A DNA stretch of 15,346 nt from contig JAYTOA010000052.1 of NCBI GenBank assembly GCA_043748015.1, positions 1-15,346 on the forward strand. The letters run 5' to 3'. The translations under genes and the position numbers were made by a program. A model generated the notes under the pieces. That model made no database searches and was not told the DNA's origin. It saw only the letters and a program-made list of their open reading frames with translations. This document shows, in pieces, positions 1 through 7,053 of this stretch. The DNA is from JAIBBG01 sp043748015. Lineage in GTDB: Bacteria; Bacteroidota; Bacteroidia; Flavobacteriales_D; Sanyastnellaceae. Position 1 is the first letter of the stretch. Each line of letters begins with the position of its first letter.

Positions 1-90
1 ATCATTTTTGTTCCAATGCCTAGAAAAACTCATTCGCAGAATAGGAAAACGACCTAAACTCTTTTGCGAATTTTCTCCAAGAAAACGGGG

Positions 91-218
91 TCTGAGACAC
101 TCTCTCCCTCACACTTTTTGTCAGAAGGGAGAGGTTGAGTGTGAGTCTACAGGAATGCCCTCCATTTAGCGGAGCGCGCTTCAACCCTGTTGACTCACTC
201 TCTCCCTCACACTTTTTT
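91..218. repeat. Left copy of a palindromic repeat flanking the four-helix-bundle gene
   Basis: A half copy of the motif ctctctccctcacac lies at 101-115. A fuller, imperfect palindrome follows: arms at about 125-153 and 185-218 around an interior at 154-184. Read on the minus strand, the interior (agcgcgctccgctaaatgg) matches the interior of the copy at 661-760, with two differences over about 21 bases, so the two copies point in opposite directions. The right arm of this copy (187-218) differs from the arm at 727-760 by one substitution. The T-run at its end supplies the stop codon of the neighbouring minus-strand gene. Bases 1-90 show nothing I can identify. Confidence 0.75.
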
Positions 219-564
219 AACTCTCCAAATTCTTTATCATCGCAAATAGAATCCTCGACAATTCATCCGCTAATTCCATCTGTTGGAGAAAGGCATTCTT
301 TTCAATTAATTTTCTATCATTCAGGACATCATAGATTGCGATGCACTCGTAAACAGAACTTCGAGCCATCACATAAAATTTTCTTCGATCTGGTTTTGTA
401 AAACGTCCGGCTCCTTCTGCAATATTCAAGACAATGCTGAAAGAAGCTCTTGTCAATTGGTCATTTGCAACGCGATGAAATTTATTTTCCTTGATGATCT
501 CGTCAGCGTGAGCATGAAAATCTTTTGCCTTATGGTAGACGGCTAATTTTTGAAAATCGAACAT
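217..564 (-). CDS. Four-helix-bundle protein, S23 / 23S rRNA intervening-sequence family
   Basis: A 115-residue protein recognised by the family core: QLTRASFSIVLNIAEGAGR at about residues 37-55, followed by A-x-x-S-x-x-E (about 68-73, ARSSVYE). Length fits the family, which is usually 110-130 residues and all helical. Members are known inside intervening sequences of 23S rRNA genes, as free-standing genes in many Bacteroidota, and as relatives of the Avd accessory protein of diversity-generating retroelements. Family members bind nucleic acid in the cases studied, and the function of free-standing copies is not settled. There is no 23S rRNA, reverse transcriptase or variable repeat here, so I make no retroelement claim. 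The gene lies between two inverted copies of a palindromic repeat, and the stop codon falls inside the T-run of the left copy. The ATG at 562-564 is the only start that keeps the conserved first helix (FDFQKLAVYHKAKD). Confidence 0.9.
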   Translation of the reverse strand: MFDFQKLAVYHKAKDFHAHADEIIKENKFHRVANDQLTRASFSIVLNIAEGAGRFTKPDRRKFYVMARSSVYECIAIYDVLNDRKLIEKNAFLQQMELADELSRILFAMIKNLES

Positions 565-594
565 GGATGATAGGTTGGTTTAGTGAATGAAGAA

Positions 595-602
595 CAAAAC
601 TA
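595..602 (-). promoter_or_regulatory. Possible -7 box (TAGTTTTG) for the four-helix-bundle gene
   Basis: The minus strand reads TAGTTTTG, an exact fit to the Bacteroidota -7 consensus TAnnTTTG, about 30 bases ahead of the start codon. I find no convincing -33 TTG at the usual 19-base spacing. The box lies between the right palindromic element and the gene, so the gene could carry its own promoter inside the repeat-bounded unit. Confidence 0.35.
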
Positions 603-660
603 AAACGATAGTAAAAATTGCCGTTGGGGTTGAAGGCATATAATATTCCAGATTGGAATA

Positions 661-760
661 AAAAAAAGTGTGAGGGAGAGAGTGAGTCTACAGGGAAAGA
701 GCGCGCTACGTTAAATGGAGCGAGCTCCTGTAGACTCACTCTCTCCCTCACACTTTTTTT
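661..760. repeat. Right copy of the palindromic repeat, perfect 34-bp inverted arms
   Basis: Arms at 661-694 and 727-760 are exact reverse complements over 34 bases (core tgagggagagagtgagtcta), with a 32-base interior at 695-726. Both arms end in an A- or T-run, so the transcript from either strand would form a very stable stem followed by U residues, like a bidirectional terminator. The interior matches that of the left copy in inverted orientation. The element ends one base before an in-frame ATG (761) of the next gene. Confidence 0.9.
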
Positions 761-799
761 ATGCCACCCATTCCTAACTTCGCGGCACATATTTCAAAC

Positions 800-2365
800 A
801 TGAGCAGAACGGAAGAATTCAAAACGACCATCAACGAAGGGTACACATTCAAGAATGATTCGATCATATTGGGTGGTGCTATACTGGATGGAACACCCAT
901 GGCGGAATGCCAGGTGAAGATTCCCCTCAAAACATTGAACCGCCACGGTCTCATAGCCGGTGCAACTGGAACGGGTAAAACAGTAACCCTCCAGATCATC
1001 GCAGAAAACATGGCTGCGAAAGGCATTCCGGTTTTGATGATGGATTTGAAAGGCGACCTCAGCGGGATTGCTGCTGCGGGTATTTCCAATACAAAAATTG
1101 AAGAGCGTCATCTCGCCATCGGCATTCCATACACATCAAGTGGAAGCACCGTTGAATTGATGTCGTTGTCGAAAGAACGCGGTGTGCGCTTGCGGGCCAC
1201 AGTGAGTGAATTTGGTCCGGTACTCTTCTCGAAAATACTTGAGCTGAATGATGTGCAAGGCGGAATCGTCGCCATCATCTTCAAATTTTCTGATGATAAT
1301 AATTTGCCGCTGCTCGATCTGAAAGATTTCAAACGCATGTTGCAATACGCTACCGGCGAAGGAAAAGACGAGATAGAAAAAACATACGGCAAAATTTCGG
1401 AGTCATCTGTAGGAACCATTTTGCGCAAAGTAATCGAACTCGAAACGCAAGGCGCTGAAGTTTTCTTCGGTGAAAAATCATTTGAAGTAAGCGACCTCAT
1501 CCGCACCGATCAACAAGGAAGAGGTATTATCAATATTGTTCGGCTCACAGATATTCAAGACAAGCCGAAATTGTTTTCGACGTTTATGTTGCAGATGCTC
1601 GGCGAGATTTACAATTCGTTTCCAGAGGCAGGTGATCTCGACAAACCGAAGTTGTGCGTCTTCATCGATGAAGCGCATCTCATCTTCAACGAAGCGTCGA
1701 AAGCATTGCTCAATCAAATTGAATCCATCATCAAACTCATTCGATCGAAAGGCATCGGCATATTTTTCTGCACGCAAAATCCTTATGACATTCCTGAGGA
1801 TGTGCTGGCGCAACTCGGATTGAAAGTGCAACATGCATTGCGCGCTTTTACGGAAAAAGATCGGAAGGCCATCAATAAGACAGCGGAGAATTATCCGATT
1901 TCAGAATTCTACAAGACAGAAGACTTGCTTACAAGCATTGGTATTGGTCAGGCGTTGATCACCGCATTGAATGAAAAGGGAATTCCTACTCCCCTTGCGG
2001 CAACACATCTACGTGCACCTATGAGCAGAATGGGCATCTTGACTCAGGAAGAACTCGACCGGGTTCACTCCTCCTCCATGCTCGGCATTAAATACAATGA
2101 AGAAATCGACAGAGAAAGTGCGTACGAAATTCTCGAAGCGAAATTGAAAAATGCCAAAGCGGAAAGTGAAGAGGAGGAAGTTGAGGTGAAGTCCAGGCCG
2201 CGCACTACAAAAGAAAAAGAAGAACCGAGTGTGGTAGAGCAGCTCACCAAAAACACCATGGTTCGGCAGGTGGGGAATACGGTGATGCGCGAATTGGCGC
2301 GTGGAATACTTGGAGTGTTGGGTCTTGGAGGCAAGACGAGCAGAAGTAAGAAGAGTTTGTTTTGA
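800..2365 (+). CDS. HerA/YjgR-like ATP-binding protein (DUF853)
   Basis: A 521-residue P-loop ATPase. Visible motifs, numbered from the ATG at 800: RHGLIAGATGTGKT with Walker A at about 54-61, the strand LMMDLKGDLSG (about 79-89), Walker B CVFIDEAH at about 286-293, the sensor-like FFCTQNPYDIP (about 322-332) and a conserved C-terminal segment (TKNTMVRQVGNTVMRELARG, about 483-502) preceded by a charged linker. This is the YjgR/DUF853 family, related to HerA/FtsK helicases. The exact cellular role is not established; DNA translocation is inferred from the ATPase class. I chose ATG 800 because homologues that I recall begin at about this point. ATG 761 is in frame, but it sits right against the repeat and would add 13 unconserved residues. 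The gene appears intact. Confidence 0.93.
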   Translation: MSRTEEFKTTINEGYTFKNDSIILGGAILDGTPMAECQVKIPLKTLNRHGLIAGATGTGKTVTLQIIAENMAAKGIPVLMMDLKGDLSGIAAAGISNTKIEERHLAIGIPYTSSGSTVELMSLSKERGVRLRATVSEFGPVLFSKILELNDVQGGIVAIIFKFSDDNNLPLLDLKDFKRMLQYATGEGKDEIEKTYGKISESSVGTILRKVIELETQGAEVFFGEKSFEVSDLIRTDQQGRGIINIVRLTDIQDKPKLFSTFMLQMLGEIYNSFPEAGDLDKPKLCVFIDEAHLIFNEASKALLNQIESIIKLIRSKGIGIFFCTQNPYDIPEDVLAQLGLKVQHALRAFTEKDRKAINKTAENYPISEFYKTEDLLTSIGIGQALITALNEKGIPTPLAATHLRAPMSRMGILTQEELDRVHSSSMLGIKYNEEIDRESAYEILEAKLKNAKAESEEEEVEVKSRPRTTKEKEEPSVVEQLTKNTMVRQVGNTVMRELARGILGVLGLGGKTSRSKKSLF

Positions 2366-2432
2366 TTTGTTGAAGGGATGACAGTTTCAACAATCCTATA
2401 GCGAAAAAGCGAATGACTTTACTTTAGCTGTG

Positions 2433-2460
2433 GGAGATCCTTCACTTCGTTTCAGGATTC
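2433..2460 (-). repeat. REP-like motif, degenerate copy
   Basis: Reads ggagatccttcacttcg then tttcaggattc, the minus-strand form of the motif catcccgaa(r)cgaagygagggatctcc with a few substitutions. Confidence 0.6.
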
Positions 2461-2508
2461 ACTATCGCACATCAATGAACAGTTGAAATTCTACGTCATT
2501 TGAAGCAA

Positions 2509-2540
2509 GGGAGATCCCTCACTTCGTTTCGGGATGACAG
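2509..2540 (-). repeat. REP-like motif, complete copy
   Basis: A full minus-strand copy (ggagatccctcacttcg, tttcgggatgacag). On the minus strand it is identical to the copy at 6953-6981, including the gaaacgaagtgag core. It belongs to the composite repeat unit 2509-2754. Confidence 0.75.
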
Positions 2541-2557
2541 CCGTATAAAAAAAGTGA

Positions 2558-2582
2558 GTTGAGGCCGCTTCGCGGCCACAAC
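2558..2582. repeat. G+C-rich hairpin ggccgc-ttc-gcggcc
   Basis: An 11-bp stem with one mismatch around a 3-base loop. It lies 17 bases from the REP motif and 22 bases from the 150-bp element. The same hairpin core occurs at 2991-3015 and 6907-6925. Confidence 0.7.
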
Positions 2583-2604
2583 GCCGCGTATAAAATTTCA
2601 CCTT

Positions 2605-2754
2605 AAGTCTTTTACAGCACCCTGTGTAGGAGCGCTAATTTGTGGCCAAATCAGAAAAATTCCCATAGTCCAAAATTGTCCCAAGGGACGCAAATTACAG
2701 CGACGAAGCGGGTGTGAGGCCAGAGGTCTATCCCGCGACAAGCGGGACCTGAGC
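2605..2754 (-). repeat. 150-bp palindromic element, copy A
   Basis: On the minus strand this matches copies at 6718-6870 and 7054-7206 nearly throughout: gctcaggtcccgc hairpin, then ggcctcacacccgcttcgtc, taatttgcg, a variable centre, ggccacaaatta and gggtgctgtaaaagactt. The inner part is a long imperfect palindrome, since the left arm (gcaccc...taatttgcggcc) is the reverse complement of the right arm (ggccacaaatta...gggtgc). It encodes no protein. Confidence 0.85.
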
Positions 2755-2815
2755 CAAAATAAAAAATAGTAGCATCAATCTAAATCTATACGGTTTCTCA
2801 TTCTGTCGCATCAAA

Positions 2816-2842
2816 TGAGATCCGTCATTTCGTTTCAGATTC
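2816..2842 (-). repeat. REP-like motif, strongly degenerate copy
   Basis: Reads atgagatccgtcatttcg then tttcagattcaac, keeping the order and spacing of the REP motif with several substitutions. Confidence 0.4.
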
Positions 2843-2938
2843 AACGTTTAATGCTAGGCTGAAATTATGGGATACTGCTTAACGCAATACTCACAAATCC
2901 TCCGGCAGCGTCTGCCGATGGCTATTCGTCGAGTTGTG

Positions 2939-2967
2939 GGAGATCCCTCACTTCGTTTCGGGATGAC
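2939..2967 (-). repeat. REP-like motif, complete copy
   Basis: Reads ggagatccctcacttcg then tttcgggatgac. It stands in inverted orientation to the first REP of the tandem array (3042-3070), with a perfect hairpin between them. Confidence 0.7.
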
Positions 2968-2990
2968 AATTTTTGTCGCGCATTAGTGGA

Positions 2991-3015
2991 GTTGAGGCCG
3001 CTTCGCGGCCTCAAC
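2991..3015. repeat. Perfect 11-bp hairpin gttgaggccgc-ttc-gcggcctcaac
   Basis: Arms at 2991-3001 and 3005-3015 are exact reverse complements with a 3-base loop. This is the best copy of the ggccgc-ttc-gcggcc family. It sits between two oppositely oriented REP motifs. Confidence 0.8.
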
Positions 3016-3041
3016 TCAACCCCCAAATCGCGGGCGGCTGT

Positions 3042-3460
3042 CATCCCGAAGCGAAGCGAGGGATCTCCTATAATACACTCAAAGTGCTGCCATCGAATTT
3101 GACAATGAACCATCCTGACGCGAAGCGAGGGATCTCCTAAAATAGACTCAAAGTGCTACCATCGAATTTGACAATGAACCATCCCGAAGCGAAGTGAGGG
3201 ATCTCCAATAATACACTCAAAGTGCTGCCATCGAATTTGACAATGAACCATCCCGAAGCGAAGCGAGGGATCTCCTATAATAGACTCAAAGTGCTGCCAT
3301 CGAATTTGACAATGAACCATCCCGAAGCGAAGCGAAGCGAGGGATCTCTTATAATAGACCAAAAGTGCCGCGATTGAATTTGACCGTGAACCATCCTGAC
3401 GCGAGGGATCTCCCATAAAAAAAAAACCTAAAGAACATCGATTGAATTTGATATTACTAC
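3042..3460. repeat. Six-unit tandem array of about 69 bp, REP motif plus spacer
   Basis: Units at 3042-3110, 3111-3179, 3180-3248, 3249-3317, 3318-3391 and 3392-3460. Each begins catccYga and contains gcgagggatctc, then aactcaaagtgct-like and atYgaatttgac-like segments. Units 1-4 are nearly identical at 69 bp. Unit 5 has an extra gaagc (74 bp) and more substitutions, and unit 6 is the most decayed. The whole unit repeats, including the part between REP motifs, so this is a tandem duplication and not a CRISPR array. The 69-bp unit is 23 codons, which is why spurious long reading frames appear on the minus strand. Confidence 0.92.
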
Positions 3461-3715
3461 ATGACAAAAAAATAAACGCAACATGTATGTTTCAAATAAC
3501 TTCCGATATACCGCTCCATTCAGCATTCAAAAACCAACCGTCAGACCTATACTAAAAGATCTCCACTCCTCCAATTCTCCATGTTAAAGCAATCGTTCGC
3601 TCAAAAAGTCGGGCGATTTCGGGTGTATAGAAGCATAATAACTTAGAAGGTATATTCGCGGGCTGATTTGTGCTGAACGCACAGGTCATAATTAATAGAA
3701 AAATATCATAGAAAA

Positions 3716-4426
3716 ATGATGGAAAAAGACCACAGAATAGCCAGTAAATTCAAGCAGAGAAGCTGGAATGAAGTAAGATCAAACGACTCATGGTCGATCT
3801 TTAAGATCATGGGAGAATTTGTAGAAGGCTATGAGCGTATGGGACAGATTGGACCGTGCGTATCCATATTTGGTTCGGCGAGAACCAAACCCGATAACCC
3901 TCATTACGGGACAGCCAAAGAGATAGCATTCAAGCTTACACAAAAAGGATATGGAGTTATCACCGGAGGTGGCCCGGGCATCATGGAAGCGGCCAACAAA
4001 GGCGCGAAGGAAGGCGACGGCACTTCTGTTGGATTGAATATCGTATTGCCGTTTGAGCAACACGGAAATGCATACGTGGATCATGACAAGAGCATCAACT
4101 TCGATTACTTCTTTGTTAGGAAGGTGATGTTCGTGAAATACAGCCAGGGTTTTGTTGTAATGCCCGGTGGCTTTGGAACACTCGACGAATTCTTCGAAGC
4201 ACTTACGCTCATTCAAACCGACAAGATTGGACGCTTTCCAATCATCCTTGTTGGAAAGTCTTTCTGGACAGGATTGGTGGATTGGATTAAGGAAGTTCTT
4301 TTAGGGCAGGAAAATAATGTTTCAGCACAAGATATGTTTCTGTTTGCAGTTGTGGATACTGCGCAGGAGGCCGTGGATGAAATCGACAAGTTTTACTCGC
4401 AGTATTTGCTCAAGCCGAATTTCTAA
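3716..4426 (+). CDS. LOG-family protein (TIGR00730 type nucleotide 5'-monophosphate phosphoribohydrolase)
   Basis: A 236-residue Rossmann-fold protein. Motifs: VSIFGSART (49-57), GYGVITGGGPGIMEAANKGA (78-97), the conserved Arg at 135, and PGGFGTLDEFFE (150-161), the signature of the LOG/'lysine decarboxylase-like' family. Characterised LOG enzymes cleave cytokinin riboside 5'-monophosphates, and some bacterial relatives (e.g. PpnN) act on purine or pyrimidine nucleotides in general. The substrate here is unknown. The family's old label of lysine decarboxylase is a misannotation. The protein is cytosolic, with no signal peptide. A second ATG lies immediately after the first (3719); the choice barely matters. 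The gene is intact, with 142 bases to the next gene and no clear terminator between them. Confidence 0.92.
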   Translation: MMEKDHRIASKFKQRSWNEVRSNDSWSIFKIMGEFVEGYERMGQIGPCVSIFGSARTKPDNPHYGTAKEIAFKLTQKGYGVITGGGPGIMEAANKGAKEGDGTSVGLNIVLPFEQHGNAYVDHDKSINFDYFFVRKVMFVKYSQGFVVMPGGFGTLDEFFEALTLIQTDKIGRFPIILVGKSFWTGLVDWIKEVLLGQENNVSAQDMFLFAVVDTAQEAVDEIDKFYSQYLLKPNF

Positions 4427-4436
4427 TTTTCGGGCA

Positions 4437-4466
4437 TTGCTGTCCAGGAAAAACATCGTATCTTGT
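4437..4466 (+). promoter_or_regulatory. Weak candidate promoter for the SGNH hydrolase-yaaA pair
   Basis: TTG at 4437-4439 is followed after exactly 19 bases by TATCTTGT at 4459-4466, which resembles the Bacteroidota pair TTG-N19-TAnnTTTG but departs in the last two bases of the -7 box. A transcript from here would have a leader of about 95 bases. Confidence 0.25.
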
Positions 4467-4568
4467 AAGGCAACCGGCGAATAAATTCATTTGGAACGAA
4501 ACATCAAAACTTCCGTATGAGTTTGTTCCCACAACCACATGGTGCGGTTTGTGGAGATGAAGAATTGA

Positions 4569-5849
4569 ATGAGCAAAACACTACGATTATATCTTTTTGC
4601 TATAGCCTTGATTGCCTCTACAGCGTGGGTGGCAAGTCCGTTGGTGGAAGTGAATTACACTTCACTTCCCGGAACAGCGCTTCGTAAGGAGTACAATTTC
4701 ATACAATACGATAAGAACAAAGTTCATTTCGAAGGCAATAAGGAGAAGTGGAATATACTTTTCAAAAAATTCGAGCAACTGGCATTCAACGGCAGTGGTA
4801 AAGTTTCTGTAGTTCACATTGGAGGTTCACACGTGCAGGGAGGATTTCTCACGGATCGATTGCGCGCGAATTTCACTGAGATGGTTTACGGTGCAGAAGG
4901 CGAACGCGGATTCGTTTTTCCTTACAACATGGCAAAATCAAATTGTCCGAAGTCGGTACAGTGCGACTGGACCGGCAAGTGGGAAGGATGTCGCAACAGC
5001 GTAAGTTCGGATAATTGTCTTTGGGGAATGTCCGGGGTCAGTGCAACGTGCTACGATTCTTCAGCATCAGTTACATTATCGGCCACCGGTTATGATGGAA
5101 ATACCTATTCATTTGGAAGGGTGAAAATCTTCAACCAGCGCAGTTCGAATGTCACGATCGTTGCAGATTCGAATGTCACGATTTTGAGCATGAAAGAAAA
5201 TCCTCTCAATGGATATACAGAAATAGAATTCACTCCTTACGTCAACAAGCTTCATTTCACTTTTCAGAAAACGGATAACGAGCCGAGTTACTTCGCTTTT
5301 CAAGGAGCATATTTAGGTGGTGAAAAATCAGGACTCTCCTATCATGCTATCGGCGTAAATGGAGCGAGCACAAAAAGCTATTTGCGCTGCGGCATGTTCG
5401 ATCAGCAGCTGGAAACATTAAAACCCGACCTTGCTATATTCGGTATCGGTATCAACGACGCCAATGTTCCGGAAGGCGAATTTGACGCTTCACAATATGA
5501 AGCGCGTTATGATTCTTTGATCAAGAAGTTTCTCGTGGTGAATCCGAATGTATGTCTGATTTTTATCACGAATAACGACACGTATTATCACAAGAGTTAT
5601 CCCAACCGCAACGCAATCAAGGTACAACAGAGCATGTATCGTTTAGCAAAAAAATACGATGGTGCAGTATATGATTTGTTTGAGGTGATGGGAGGACTTG
5701 GTTCTATCCGCAACTGGCAGAATGCGCAACTTGCAGCATCAGATAAAATTCACCTTACAAAAAGAGGATACGAATTACAAGCCGATATGATGTCAACGGC
5801 ATTCAAAGAGGCATTCGGAAATTACCTCGACAAAAAACAAACGCCGTAA
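4569..5849 (+). CDS. Secreted or membrane-anchored SGNH/GDSL-type hydrolase
   Basis: 426 residues. An N-terminal hydrophobic segment (about 6-22) after MSKTLR is a Sec signal or anchor. The SGNH blocks are visible: block I VVHIGGSHVQGG with candidate nucleophile Ser87, a block-II-like GVNGAS (262-267), block III FGIGINDAN with Asn296, and block V SDKIHLTKRGY with the Asp392/His395 pair. Between blocks I and II is a region of about 150 residues with five to six cysteines (126-161) and a beta-rich stretch, probably an inserted carbohydrate-binding-like domain. SGNH enzymes hydrolyse esters; envelope members often remove O-acetyl groups from glycans or peptidoglycan, but the substrate here cannot be read from the sequence. 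Block I has Gly where GDS normally has Asp; the catalytic Ser remains. yaaA follows after 13 bases, so the two are likely co-transcribed. Confidence 0.85.
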   Translation: MSKTLRLYLFAIALIASTAWVASPLVEVNYTSLPGTALRKEYNFIQYDKNKVHFEGNKEKWNILFKKFEQLAFNGSGKVSVVHIGGSHVQGGFLTDRLRANFTEMVYGAEGERGFVFPYNMAKSNCPKSVQCDWTGKWEGCRNSVSSDNCLWGMSGVSATCYDSSASVTLSATGYDGNTYSFGRVKIFNQRSSNVTIVADSNVTILSMKENPLNGYTEIEFTPYVNKLHFTFQKTDNEPSYFAFQGAYLGGEKSGLSYHAIGVNGASTKSYLRCGMFDQQLETLKPDLAIFGIGINDANVPEGEFDASQYEARYDSLIKKFLVVNPNVCLIFITNNDTYYHKSYPNRNAIKVQQSMYRLAKKYDGAVYDLFEVMGGLGSIRNWQNAQLAASDKIHLTKRGYELQADMMSTAFKEAFGNYLDKKQTP

Positions 5850-5862
5850 CAGGCATTATTCA

Positions 5863-6636
5863 ATGAGTAAACTTCTTGCAGTTATTTCTCCGGCCAAATT
5901 GCTGGATGATCAGACACATCACCCCGAATTAAATTGCACGCAGCCGCTCTTCATGAGTGAAGCAGAATCGTTGGTAGCGAAATTGAAAAAAGTTTCCGCA
6001 GCGAAGTTGTCGTCGATGATGGCGATCAGCAAAGCACTGGGTGAAGAAAACAAAAAGCGTTATCTCAACTGGGAAACACCATTTACACATCACAACGCAC
6101 ATCCTGCGCTATTGATGTTCAGAGGAGAAGTCTACCGCGGATTGAATGCAGATACATTCAATCAAAAGCAACTTCAGTTTGCAAACGACAATGTCAGGAT
6201 ACTCAGCGGACTGTACGGCATACTTCGTCCTCTTGATTTGGTGATGCCATACAGATTAATGATGGGCACACCCTTTTCACCGTCGGCAAAACAAAAAAAT
6301 CTCTATGCATTCTGGGGAAATAAAATTGCAGCGTCATTGCAATCTGATATTGATCCAAAAGGAATACTTGTCAATTTATCTTCTTCGGAATATTTTAAAT
6401 CTGTTGACACAAAGACGCTCAACCGTGAGGTGATTCAGATTGAATTCAAAGAGAAGAAGGCTGACAAATATGTAATCACGGGCACATATGCTAAGCTCGC
6501 CCGTGGGCGTTACGCGCGGTTTTTCATTGAAAACAAAATCACAAAGCGCGCTGATTTGAAGGCGTTTGATGTGGATGGGTATGGGTTCAATGAGAAGTTG
6601 TCAGATGAGAATAGTTTGATTTTTACGAGGGGCTGA
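5863..6636 (+). CDS. yaaA: YaaA family peroxide stress protein (DUF328)
   Basis: 257 residues, matching the family from end to end: LLAVISPAKLLD (4-15), FRGEVYRGL (86-94), VRILSGLYGILRPLDL (111-126), MPYRLMMGT (128-136), NLSSSEYFK (171-179) and KLARGRYARF (211-220). In E. coli YaaA is induced by OxyR and lowers free intracellular iron during peroxide stress; the fold is a DNA-binding-type cavity protein. It is cytosolic and of usual length. The start follows the stop of the SGNH hydrolase gene by 13 bases. No terminator is obvious; the sequence enters a repeat region about 80 bases after the stop. Function in this organism is inferred from the family only. Confidence 0.95.
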   Translation: MSKLLAVISPAKLLDDQTHHPELNCTQPLFMSEAESLVAKLKKVSAAKLSSMMAISKALGEENKKRYLNWETPFTHHNAHPALLMFRGEVYRGLNADTFNQKQLQFANDNVRILSGLYGILRPLDLVMPYRLMMGTPFSPSAKQKNLYAFWGNKIAASLQSDIDPKGILVNLSSSEYFKSVDTKTLNREVIQIEFKEKKADKYVITGTYAKLARGRYARFFIENKITKRADLKAFDVDGYGFNEKLSDENSLIFTRG

Positions 6637-6717
6637 GGATTAATGCTTCACTCTAGAATTTAGCATTACAGTGCTCTTGTCGCGTCGAAATCTTTCCTTC
6701 GAATGGAATACAGTTAA

Positions 6718-6870
6718 GCTCAGGTCCCGCTTGTCGCGGGATAGACCTCTGGCCTCGCACCCGCTTCGTCGCTGTAATTTGCGGCCCTTGGGGCAATTTT
6801 GTGTTATAGATATTTTTCTGAATTGGCCACAAATTAAGGCGACTTCGCTGGGTGCTGTGATTGACTTTTC
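6718..6870 (+). repeat. 150-bp palindromic element, copy B
   Basis: Starts gctcaggtcccgcttgt and ends gggtgctgtgattgactt. A short hairpin (ggtcccgc / gcgggatagacc, 3-base bulge) leads. Then come palindrome arms at 6757-6786 (gcacccgcttcg...gcggcc) and 6825-6855 (ggccacaaatta...gggtgc) around a 38-base centre. It matches copy C over almost its full length, with the centre the most divergent part. Confidence 0.87.
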
Positions 6871-6906
6871 GTGAAATTCCATTCTTCAATACGATGTAAA
6901 ACTTGA

Positions 6907-6925
6907 GTGGCCGCGAAGCGGCCAC
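6907..6925. repeat. Perfect hairpin gtggccgc-gaa-gcggccac
   Basis: An 8-bp stem with a 3-base loop. It is the same hairpin family as 2558-2582 and 2991-3015, here lying between 150-bp copy B and a REP motif. Confidence 0.75.
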
Positions 6926-6952
6926 CGTTCCAACCAATACATGCGCGTGACT

Positions 6953-6981
6953 GTCATCCCGAAACGAAGTGAGGGATCTCC
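6953..6981 (+). repeat. REP-like motif, complete copy
   Basis: Reads gtcatcccgaaacgaag then tgagggatctcc. It is identical in its core to the REP of the inverted composite unit at 2509-2540, and the similarity extends a few bases on each side (ctgtc before, ttgct shortly after). Confidence 0.75.
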
Positions 6982-7053
6982 TTTGCTACACGTAAAGGTG
7001 AATTCCTGATGATGACAAATGAATAATGTTGTTTGAAAGTCTTCAATTATTTT

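Larger units (their letters stand above)
2366..3715. other. Gene-free repeat region between the DUF853 gene and the LOG-family gene
   Basis: About 1.35 kb with no believable gene. It holds REP-like motifs, two G+C-rich hairpins, one 150-bp palindromic element and a 69-bp tandem array, each listed separately. A small hairpin (cggcag-cgt-ctgccg) lies at 2903-2917. Short minus-strand reading frames across the array are repeat translations and not genes. From 3461 to 3715 the sequence is unique and AT-rich, and must hold the promoter of the next gene. I see only a weak TATATTCG box near 3650. Confidence 0.8.

Noticed and set aside
217..564. Avd accessory gene of a diversity-generating retroelement
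   Set aside because: The fold family is related, but there is no reverse transcriptase, template repeat or variable repeat nearby.
3042..3460. CRISPR array
   Set aside because: The segments between the REP motifs are also repeated and nearly identical, so there are no unique spacers, and no cas genes are in the window.
3156..3467. A 103-codon minus-strand reading frame with 23-residue repeats across the tandem array
   Set aside because: It only reflects the 69-bp unit being a multiple of three and free of stops in that frame. There is no signal of coding use, and the same motif occurs dispersed elsewhere as non-coding REP.
3716..4426. Lysine decarboxylase
   Set aside because: The PGGFGTLDE motif identifies a LOG-type phosphoribohydrolase; the older label is a known misnaming of the family.
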